Origin: an uncultured Bacteroidia bacterium
GTDB lineage: Bacteria > Bacteroidota > Bacteroidia > Bacteroidales > Prolixibacteraceae
NCBI GenBank assembly: GCA_903902325.1
Contig: CAIUUO010000227.1
Coordinates: 1-34,020 of the forward strand
Direction of reading: 5' to 3'
Length of the DNA stretch: 34,020 bases
A program made the position numbers and the translations under genes. Each line of letters starts with the position of its first letter. The first letter of the stretch is position 1. Positions 24,187 to 31,082 of the stretch are shown here, in pieces. The notes below the pieces were generated by a model. The model was not told the DNA's origin and searched no databases. It saw nothing but the letters and a program-made list of their open reading frames with translations.

Positions 24187-25278
24187 ATGAAAGTATTAAA
24201 CATTGGAGGACTGAAAATTAAACTGCCCATTATTCAGGGCGGCATGGGAGTGGGTGTATCCTTATCAGGATTGGCCTCAGCAGTGGCGAATGAAGGTGGA
24301 GTTGGAGTAATCTCCCCTGCAGGAATAGGTTTTCTTTACAAGGATCATTCTTCTGATTATTTGGAAAACTGCATTTACGGATTAACAACAGAAATTCGTA
24401 AGACGAGAGAAAAATCAAATGGAGTAATTGGTGTGAACATTATGGTCGCCTTATCCAATTTTTCGGATTTGGTTGCTACTTCGATACGTGAAAAGGTTAA
24501 TATTATATTTGCAGGCGCAGGTCTTCCTTTGGATTTGCCTAAATATCTGACGCCTGGTTCTAAGACAAAATTGGTCCCGATTGTATCTTCAGCCAGGGCA
24601 GCCAGTCTGATATGCAACAAATGGTATGGTAATTTCAATTATTTGCCGGATGCCATAGTGGTGGAAGGGCCTAAGGCAGGCGGGCACCTTGGGTTTAAGG
24701 TTGAACAGATTTTTGATGAAAATTTCGCACTTGAAAACCTGATTGAAGAGGTCGTGGCAGTTGCCAGAGAATTTTCGGAAAAATATGGAAAACAAATCCC
24801 TGTGATTGCGGCTGGTGGTATTTATACTGGCGAGGATATTGCCCTGATCATGGAAAAAGGAGCCGCCGGAGTTCAAATGGGTACGAGATTTGTGACTACA
24901 AATGAGTGCGATGCTTCGGAAGGTTTTAAGCAGGCATATATTCAGGCTAAGGAGGAGGATGTGAGAATAATTAAGAGTCCGGTGGGAATGCCCGGGCGCG
25001 CGATCAGCTGCTCCTTTCTGGATGATGTCGACAACGGGAAGAGACGTCCGACAGTCTGCCCCGTCAACTGTGTCAAGACTTGTGATATCACCACTGCACC
25101 CTATTGTATCATGGCATCTCTGGCATCGGCCCTAAGGGGAAACTTCAGGAATGGCTATGCATTTGCTGGTAGCAATGTATGGAAAACTGACAGAATCATT
25201 TCCGTAAAAGAATTGTTTTCCAATATTATCGATGAATACAAAGTGGCTGTCGGCGGGAAATTTGCACTCGCAATCTGA
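24187..25278 (+). CDS. Nitronate monooxygenase / 2-nitropropane dioxygenase family
   Basis: 363 residues from the ATG at 24187, which lies right before the conserved start ILNIGG-type strand (MKVLNIGGLKIKLPIIQGG). An upstream in-frame ATG at 24079 would add 36 atypical residues and is rejected. The protein is an FMN-dependent TIM barrel oxidising nitronates: IIQGGMGVGVSLSGLASAVA at the N-terminus, VEGPKAGGHLGFK with the putative catalytic His, VIAAGGIYTGEDIA and GAAGVQMGTRFVTT for FMN phosphate binding. A Cys-rich segment (CPVNCVKTCDITTAPYC) near residue 295 is unusual for classical members. FabK-type enoyl-ACP reductases share the fold, so the substrate is not certain. Confidence 0.9.
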   Translation: MKVLNIGGLKIKLPIIQGGMGVGVSLSGLASAVANEGGVGVISPAGIGFLYKDHSSDYLENCIYGLTTEIRKTREKSNGVIGVNIMVALSNFSDLVATSIREKVNIIFAGAGLPLDLPKYLTPGSKTKLVPIVSSARAASLICNKWYGNFNYLPDAIVVEGPKAGGHLGFKVEQIFDENFALENLIEEVVAVAREFSEKYGKQIPVIAAGGIYTGEDIALIMEKGAAGVQMGTRFVTTNECDASEGFKQAYIQAKEEDVRIIKSPVGMPGRAISCSFLDDVDNGKRRPTVCPVNCVKTCDITTAPYCIMASLASALRGNFRNGYAFAGSNVWKTDRIISVKELFSNIIDEYKVAVGGKFALAI

Positions 25279-25300
25279 TATTTTTAATTAGCAATAGTGC

Positions 25301-25337
25301 AAGCCTGCAATTCTGTCTGGAATTGCAGGCTTTTTGT
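25301..25337 (+). terminator. Terminator after the nitronate monooxygenase gene
   Basis: Perfect 13-bp inverted repeat, AAGCCTGCAATTC (25301-25313) and its complement (25320-25332), with a 6-nt loop and a TTTTT run. Confidence 0.93.
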
Positions 25338-25414
25338 TAATCCTACATAACTCCCAATAATCATCCATCCTGTTACTTTTTTATTCTTCAGGGAATAAGT
25401 GGGAGATATCTTCT

Positions 25415-25422
25415 TATATTTG
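25415..25422 (+). promoter_or_regulatory. -7 promoter box before the C-terminal processing protease gene
   Basis: TATATTTG is an exact TAnnTTTG match 61 nt before the GTG start. No TTTG is seen at the -33 distance, so the call rests on one box. Confidence 0.45.
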
Positions 25423-25483
25423 TGACCTTTGAGACTTTTTGTAAAGTCCCGGAAGTTCACTTGTAATTTTTAAAATTTCCAGC

Positions 25484-27094
25484 GTGAAGAACAATATATT
25501 TCGATTGTCAGGAGGGGTAGCATTAACTATTGCTTCCATTTGCTTCTCCTTAAGTATTTCAGCCCAGAATTATCAGACTGAGGCAGTTAAATTTGGAAGG
25601 GTGCTGAGGCTGATCGATGCATTCTATGTGGATACCGCCAACGTAACAAAACTGACTGAAAGTGCAATCGTTGAGATGCTCTCAAAACTTGATCCTCACT
25701 CAGTATACATCACTAAAAGTGAGGTTGAGGAGATGAATCAGCCGCTTGAAGGTAATTTTGAAGGAATTGGTATTTCTTTCAGTATTTTACAGGATACATT
25801 GCTTGTGATGACGACCATTCCCGGCGGACCGTCAGAAAAAGTCGGATTGCGGCCGGGCGACCGCATCATCCAGGTAGACGCTAAAAAAATAACTTCCATA
25901 GGAATCAAAACGCAGGATGTATTTGGTCTTTTAAGAGGGCCAAAAGGAACTACGGTCAACCTTAAAATTGGAAGGCGAGGAGAACACGCTCCGCTTGATT
26001 TTACCATTGTACGGGATAAAATACCGATTTACAGCCTGGATGCTGCTTTCCTGCTCAATAAGGAGACTGCATTTATCAAATTGAACAGATTCTCTGCTAC
26101 CACCATTGAAGAGTACACCTCAGCAATGGAACGAATGGAGAAAGCCGGTAAATTTAAAAACCTTATTCTGGACTTAAGGGGCAATGGTGGAGGTTATCTT
26201 GGAGCAGCCTATGAACTGGCCAACCAGTACCTTGAAGCCAATAAACTGATAGTTTACACGGAAGGCATTCATAGCCCCAGGAAAGATTATCTTTCAACTA
26301 CAAACGGCGACTTTCTGAAAGGGAGCCTGATTATTTTGATTGATGAAGGCACTGCATCTGCATCTGAAATTGTATCAGGTGCCATCCAGGATTGGGACAG
26401 GGGAGTGCTTATCGGCAGGAGATCCTTTGGCAAAGGCCTTGTACAGCAACCATTCCCGCTGAGCGATGGATCGATGATCCGGCTCACCACGGCACATTAT
26501 TATACGCCGGCTGGAAGAAATATACAAAAGCCATACAAGGACAACCCTGAGAACTACAGGAATGATTATGCAAAGCGATTCGAGAGAGGCGAACTTTTCA
26601 ACAAGGACAGTATCAGCCACTCGGATTCTCTGATGACAAAAACATTACTGACAAAGAGAAAAGTTTTTGGAGGGGGCGGTATCATGCCTGATATATTCGT
26701 TCCCCTGGATACTTCGTTCCATTACACCTATTTTAATACGCTTGTAAGAAAGAATATCTTCTATCCTTTTGTCGTAGGTTACATTGATCAAAACCGGAAG
26801 GAATTGCTTTCCAAATATCAGGATTTTGCCCATTTCAGGAATAATTTTGTGGTAACTCAGTCGTTGATTGAAGAATTAATGGCGGTGGGTGAGAAATCCG
26901 GCGTAAAAAAGGATGAAGCAAGTGCAAAAGCCTTACAAAGTGTCATCTTCAGGCAAATCAGGGCGCTTATCGCGCGGGATTTGTATGAAACGGGTGATTA
27001 CTATAAAATTATGATGGAAGAGGATTCAGAAGTTAAAAAGGCTTTGGAGGTACTTTCGGATCCAAAAGCATATTCCCGTTACCTGAACAGGTGA
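25484..27094 (+). CDS. C-terminal processing peptidase, S41 family
   Basis: 536 residues from a GTG start; no better ATG precedes the signal peptide (GVALTIASICFSLSISAQ). A PDZ domain spans about residues 85-170 (EGNFEGIGISFSI; GPSEKVGLRPGDRIIQVD). The tail-protease core follows, with LILDLRGNGGGYLGAA, the catalytic serine in IDEGTASASEIVSGA and the catalytic lysine in GRRSFGKGLVQ. The C-terminal third (IMPDIFVPLDT onwards) is the usual Bacteroidota extension. It is expected to cleave envelope proteins from their C-terminus in the periplasm. It is first in a run of genes with the PnuC-like transporter 32 nt downstream. Confidence 0.95.
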   Translation: MKNNIFRLSGGVALTIASICFSLSISAQNYQTEAVKFGRVLRLIDAFYVDTANVTKLTESAIVEMLSKLDPHSVYITKSEVEEMNQPLEGNFEGIGISFSILQDTLLVMTTIPGGPSEKVGLRPGDRIIQVDAKKITSIGIKTQDVFGLLRGPKGTTVNLKIGRRGEHAPLDFTIVRDKIPIYSLDAAFLLNKETAFIKLNRFSATTIEEYTSAMERMEKAGKFKNLILDLRGNGGGYLGAAYELANQYLEANKLIVYTEGIHSPRKDYLSTTNGDFLKGSLIILIDEGTASASEIVSGAIQDWDRGVLIGRRSFGKGLVQQPFPLSDGSMIRLTTAHYYTPAGRNIQKPYKDNPENYRNDYAKRFERGELFNKDSISHSDSLMTKTLLTKRKVFGGGGIMPDIFVPLDTSFHYTYFNTLVRKNIFYPFVVGYIDQNRKELLSKYQDFAHFRNNFVVTQSLIEELMAVGEKSGVKKDEASAKALQSVIFRQIRALIARDLYETGDYYKIMMEEDSEVKKALEVLSDPKAYSRYLNR

Positions 27095-27126
27095 TGGCTA
27101 AACATCATTATTGAAAGTCAGGTAAC

Positions 27127-27732
27127 ATGGCGATCTACCAATGGCTTATGGATCATTATGTGGAAGTATGCGGAACTCTGACAGGGTTTTTATACCTTGG
27201 TTTTTCTATCCGTCAACACTTTCTGACCTGGCCGGCAGGGTTACTCAATGCGTTGTTTTACATCGCCGTTTTCTTCAGCTCAAAAATATATGCAGACATG
27301 ACACTTCAGTTCTACTATGTCGCAATCAGCATATACGGATGGTGGAGTTGGCATCACGGAAGTGCGACAGGAAATATTTTGAAAGTTACCAGAACTTCAA
27401 AATCGTTGTGGATGAAGTTACTTGGTGCTTCCATCTTCCTATTCATCGTGATTGGATATATTTTGGTACGCTTTACCGATTCTCCTGTTCCCATTTGGGA
27501 TGGACTTACAACTGCCCTGAGTATTGTTGCCACCTGGATGCTGGCACAAAAAAAGATTGAGCACTGGCTGATGTGGATCGTGGTGGATGCTATATCCATG
27601 GGTTTGTTTATCGTTAAAGGCTTGTACCCGACAACGCTACTCTTTTTTGTTTATACAATACTGGCTATATACGGATATTGTGAATGGCGCAAAGAACTAA
27701 TTCAGGAGATATGGGAGGAGATAGCCGGTTGA
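27127..27732 (+). CDS. pnuC: PnuC/PnuT-family vitamin transporter
   Basis: 201 residues, almost all membrane-spanning, with about seven segments, the usual size. Family phrases: GTLTGFLYLGFSIRQHFLTW, PAGLLNALFYIAVFFSSKIY, ADMTLQFYYVAISIYGWWSW, and a repeat half ending in LWMK-type and YTILAIYGYCEWRK motifs. These facilitators move a vitamin across the inner membrane and depend on intracellular phosphorylation to trap it: nicotinamide riboside for PnuC, thiamine for PnuT, riboflavin for PnuX. The overlapping NadR-like kinase points to nicotinamide riboside. Thiamine cannot be excluded, as the window also holds a TPP-controlled outer-membrane receptor, but no riboswitch precedes this gene. Confidence 0.88.
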   Translation: MAIYQWLMDHYVEVCGTLTGFLYLGFSIRQHFLTWPAGLLNALFYIAVFFSSKIYADMTLQFYYVAISIYGWWSWHHGSATGNILKVTRTSKSLWMKLLGASIFLFIVIGYILVRFTDSPVPIWDGLTTALSIVATWMLAQKKIEHWLMWIVVDAISMGLFIVKGLYPTTLLFFVYTILAIYGYCEWRKELIQEIWEEIAG

Positions 27733-28250
27733 TAAAAATTGTTGTTACCGGACCCGAATCGACAGGTAAAACAACATTAACAGAAGCACTTGCATTGCAT
27801 CTGAATATTCCATGGATTCCGGAATATGCACGTTCCTATGTTGAAGGGCTCAACAGACCTTACACATATCAGGATGTTGAAATCATTGCCAGGTATCAGG
27901 TAAAGCAGGAAAAAGAGATTTCTGCCTCCAAACTTACCGGCATTTTTTTGATGGATACCTGGCTGATCATGACAAAGGTATGGCTTGAGATGGTTTACGG
28001 ATCATGCCCTGAATGGATTGAGCATTACATTTCAATTGCAAAAATTGATCTTTTTCTTGTATGCAAGCCCGATTTACCCTGGATTAATGATCCTGTAAGG
28101 GAAAACGGAGGTGAAATGCGAAACATCCTGTTCGATAGATACTGTGAAGAAATCAAACTTCATAGTTTTCCTTTTTCAATCGTAGAAGGCAACGGAGAAA
28201 TCAGATTGCAGAATGCTCTGGGATTATTAAGGCAACATCACATCATATAG
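27711..28250 (+). CDS. NadR-like AAA kinase, probable ribosylnicotinamide kinase
   Basis: 179 residues from the ATG at 27711 (an in-frame ATG at 27684 gives 188). The Walker A is VVTGPESTGKTTLTEAL, then IPEYARSYVEG, FLMDTWLIMTKVW, and LPWINDPVRENGGEMR, which carries the lid arginines. This is the C-terminal kinase domain of NadR, without its repressor or adenylyltransferase parts. It should phosphorylate nicotinamide riboside to NMN, trapping what the preceding transporter brings in. It overlaps the transporter gene by 22 nt or more, so the two are translationally linked. A related vitamin (for example thiamine) as substrate is an alternative. Confidence 0.85.
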   Translation: MGGDSRLIKIVVTGPESTGKTTLTEALALHLNIPWIPEYARSYVEGLNRPYTYQDVEIIARYQVKQEKEISASKLTGIFLMDTWLIMTKVWLEMVYGSCPEWIEHYISIAKIDLFLVCKPDLPWINDPVRENGGEMRNILFDRYCEEIKLHSFPFSIVEGNGEIRLQNALGLLRQHHII

Positions 28251-28289
28251 CATAAAACATTTTCATCAAAGTCACGTTATAATCATAAG

Positions 28290-29225
28290 ATGAAAGAACA
28301 TACAGTAAAAAAAATCAGGGAATCAATAGGAGAGGCGGTACTTAAACTCTCGGATATCTCAAGGATTGGCGAGGTCACTCATTCTCAGCGTGCCGGAGAA
28401 CCAATGCCTTCAACAGATAAATTGAAGATATTCGTCGAGAAAGTCAGGCAAATTATTTTCCCCGGGTATTTTGGACCCATTAATTTTCATCCGACAACCT
28501 TCCAATACCACATGGGAGTGCTTGTAGATGAAGTATATCATCTTCTTTCGGAGCAGATTCTTGCCGGACTATGTTTCATGTGCGACCAAGAGGTGAGCAA
28601 CGATCTGGAATCCAGAAAAACAGAGGCTGAAAGATGTGCTGCGGAATTTATTTCCTCACTTCCCGATCTCAGGAGGATTTTAATTACGGATGTAGAAGCG
28701 GCTTATCTGGGAGATCCGGCCGCCAAGAGCATCAGTGAAGTGATATTTTGCTATCCTGCCATCCGTGCAATCTCAAGTTACAGGATTGCTCATGCCTTGT
28801 TCGGCTTCGGTATTCCATTGATACCAAGGATTATCACCGAGATGGCACACTCTGAGACAGGCATCGATATTCATCCTGAAGCCGTGATTGGACCTTATTT
28901 TGCAATTGACCACGGAACAGGTATCGTGATTGGTTCTACCACGATTATTGGCTCTCACGTCACATTGTACCAGGGAGTAACGCTCGGTGCAAAAAGTTTT
29001 GCACTGGATGATTCCGGTAACCCGGTGAAAGGGGTACCCCGTCATCCGATCGTGGAAGATCATGTTGTGGTTTATTCAAATGCCTCCATTCTGGGCCGTA
29101 TCACCATTGGCCATGATTCTGTGATCGGAGGCAATATTTGGATAACCAACGATTTACCTCCATATTCCAAAATTGTTCAGAACAAAGCGAAATTCTCTGA
29201 ATTTATTTTTGGAGCAGGGATTTAG
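28290..29225 (+). CDS. cysE: Serine O-acetyltransferase
   Basis: 311 residues. It transfers acetyl from acetyl-CoA to L-serine, the first step of cysteine synthesis. The N-terminal 150 residues are helical; the C-terminus is a left-handed beta-helix of hexapeptide repeats: GIDIHPEAVIGPYFAIDHGT, GIVIGSTTIIGSHVTLYQGV, and IVEDHVVVYSNASILGRITI. The catalytic Asp-His pair is in AIDHGTG and the downstream His is in RHPIVEDH. The longer N-terminal region is of the Bacteroidota EpsC-like type. It lies 39 nt downstream of the kinase gene. No cysteine synthase gene is in the window. Confidence 0.93.
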   Translation: MKEHTVKKIRESIGEAVLKLSDISRIGEVTHSQRAGEPMPSTDKLKIFVEKVRQIIFPGYFGPINFHPTTFQYHMGVLVDEVYHLLSEQILAGLCFMCDQEVSNDLESRKTEAERCAAEFISSLPDLRRILITDVEAAYLGDPAAKSISEVIFCYPAIRAISSYRIAHALFGFGIPLIPRIITEMAHSETGIDIHPEAVIGPYFAIDHGTGIVIGSTTIIGSHVTLYQGVTLGAKSFALDDSGNPVKGVPRHPIVEDHVVVYSNASILGRITIGHDSVIGGNIWITNDLPPYSKIVQNKAKFSEFIFGAGI

Positions 29226-29295
29226 TGTTTAAAAAAAAATCAATTATCCGGTAAGAATCACCTACTTTGCAATCCAATTATCTGATCCCGATTAC

Positions 29296-30495
29296 GTGAA
29301 GAAGTTTAAAATTGTAGTTAAAACATTTGCAGGACTGGAATCGGTTCTGGCAAACGAACTCAGGGCCTTAGGCGCAGAATCAGTTACTGCTGAGCGAAGG
29401 GCGGTTTCATTTACAGGCGACAAGGCCATGTTATACAAGGCAAATTTTTTATTGCGAACTGCGTTGAAAGTGCTTATGCCTATTGCCCAGTTCAGGGTGA
29501 ACAAAAAAGAAGACCTGTATGACCACGCAAAAAATATTCCATGGGCTGAATATCTGACTCTGGGCAAGACTTTTGCAATCGAAAGTACTGTTCAGTCTGA
29601 ACTTTTTGTGAATTCGATGTATGCTTCGCTGAAAGTGAAGGATGCTATTGCCGACTATTTCAGAGAATCGACAGGGAAGAGGCCATCGGTAAATCCCGAG
29701 GATCCTGATATGGTGGTTCATATTTACCTGATGGGCGATTATTGTGAAGTATCACTAGATAGTTCAGGCGAATCACTGCACAAAAGAGGGTACAGGATGG
29801 GTCAGGGAGAGGCTCCAGTCAACGAGGTGCTGGCCGCAGGGATGATAATGCTGGCAGGATGGAACGGGCAAAGTGATTTTCTTGACCCGATGTGTGGTTC
29901 AGGCACATTACTTATTGAAGCAGCCATGATCGCGAGGGGTATCCCGGCAGGTATCTACAGAAAATCGTTTGGATTCGAAAAGTGGCTGGATTTTGACCAG
30001 GAACTATTCTCTGAAATCTACAATGCAGATTATGAAAAAGAGTCGGCAGTCCGGATTTTTGGATCTGATATCTCGGTACAGAGTTGTGCTATTGCCAGGG
30101 CCAACATAAAAAATGCCGGTCTTTCCAAATATGTAGAGGTCGAAACCAAAGACTTCCTGGAACTGGATCCACCATTTGAGAACGGGATCATAGTTACCAA
30201 CCCGCCTTACGGAGAAAGATTGAAGTTGAGATCTGTAACTGACTTGTATAAGGCTGTCGGTGATGTGCTGAAACACAAATATTCAGGTTATTCCGCCTGG
30301 ATCATTTCCAGTTCCGAAGATGGATTCAAAAACATAGGTCTGAAGCCTTCCAGGAAAATAGAATTGTTTAACGGTGCAATTCCGTGCAGTTTTAGGTGCT
30401 TCGAATTATTTAGCGGAACATACAAACAGAAGGCGATACTCCGGAAGGCGAATCAGGATCCTGACCAGAATATTGAAGTGGCAAGGGAAATATGA
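29296..30495 (+). CDS. 23S rRNA (guanine-N2) methyltransferase, RlmL-type (THUMP)
   Basis: 399 residues from a GTG start; the homologous N-terminus begins exactly here (KKFKIVVKTFAGLESVLANEL). The THUMP RNA-binding domain covers about residues 40-155, and the methyltransferase domain begins near residue 165. SAM motif I is FLDPMCGSGTLLIEAAMIA, and the catalytic motif IV is IIVTNPPYGERL. It matches the N-terminal half of E. coli RlmL, which makes m2G2445 in 23S rRNA, and lacks the RlmK half, as in many bacteria. It converges with the sigma-factor gene with 14 nt between stop codons. Confidence 0.93.
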   Translation: MKKFKIVVKTFAGLESVLANELRALGAESVTAERRAVSFTGDKAMLYKANFLLRTALKVLMPIAQFRVNKKEDLYDHAKNIPWAEYLTLGKTFAIESTVQSELFVNSMYASLKVKDAIADYFRESTGKRPSVNPEDPDMVVHIYLMGDYCEVSLDSSGESLHKRGYRMGQGEAPVNEVLAAGMIMLAGWNGQSDFLDPMCGSGTLLIEAAMIARGIPAGIYRKSFGFEKWLDFDQELFSEIYNADYEKESAVRIFGSDISVQSCAIARANIKNAGLSKYVEVETKDFLELDPPFENGIIVTNPPYGERLKLRSVTDLYKAVGDVLKHKYSGYSAWIISSSEDGFKNIGLKPSRKIELFNGAIPCSFRCFELFSGTYKQKAILRKANQDPDQNIEVAREI

Positions 30496-30509
30496 AATAA
30501 GGGAAAGTA

Positions 30510-31082
30510 TTACTGGTTGATTTTCTTGAAACTTACATCCTGTTTGATGCTTGTAACCAGGTACTCCTTGCACTGGAATTTTCTTTTCTTCACGTATTTC
30601 TCACTGCTGAAGCCCATTATCTGGGCAATTTGCTTCAGCGGCACCCTGTCAAAGAAAAGTTGAAGTAATTTCTGACAGTCGGTTCCCAATAGTTGAAAAT
30701 GTTTTTGATATAGTTTGAAACGCTCATTTTTTTCAACAAGTTCAGAAAAATCATGGTCAAATTCCACCTCAAAGGTTGTGGATTCGATCATCATTTCTTT
30801 TTCGGATTTAACACGGCTGAGTTGTTTCAGCCAAAGGAATTTGCAAACGGAATATAGATATGTTTCGAATGCACAGTTGATAATGAGGTCGTTGGCTTTT
30901 AGCTTTCTGTAAACAACAATAATTGCCTCCTGAAAAATATCATTGGCATCATCATCATCACCATTGTTTTTTTTAATGTACAGGTTGACTTTGTAATAGA
31001 AATTCTTGTATATGTGCTGAAGAATTACGTTGTCATTACGTAAGATACCATTCAGAAGCTCTTCGTTACTGTAATTAATCAT
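30510..31082 (-). CDS. Sigma-70 family (ECF-like) RNA polymerase sigma factor
   Basis: 190 residues. Region 2 is visible as DDDDANDIFQEAIIVVYRKL (the helix that binds core polymerase and -10 DNA) followed by CAFETYLYSVCKFLWLKQLS. Region 4 ends in LFFDRVPLKQIAQIMGFSSE with a helix-turn-helix and a Lys-rich recognition helix YVKKRKFQCKEYL. No region 1.1 or 3 domains are present, so it is ECF-sized. The start codon overlaps the stop codon of the TPR-CHAT gene in the ATGA arrangement. No anti-sigma factor with a zinc-finger or FecR-type domain is present. It is expected to direct transcription of an unknown regulon. Confidence 0.9.
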   Translation of the reverse strand: MINYSNEELLNGILRNDNVILQHIYKNFYYKVNLYIKKNNGDDDDANDIFQEAIIVVYRKLKANDLIINCAFETYLYSVCKFLWLKQLSRVKSEKEMMIESTTFEVEFDHDFSELVEKNERFKLYQKHFQLLGTDCQKLLQLFFDRVPLKQIAQIMGFSSEKYVKKRKFQCKEYLVTSIKQDVSFKKINQ

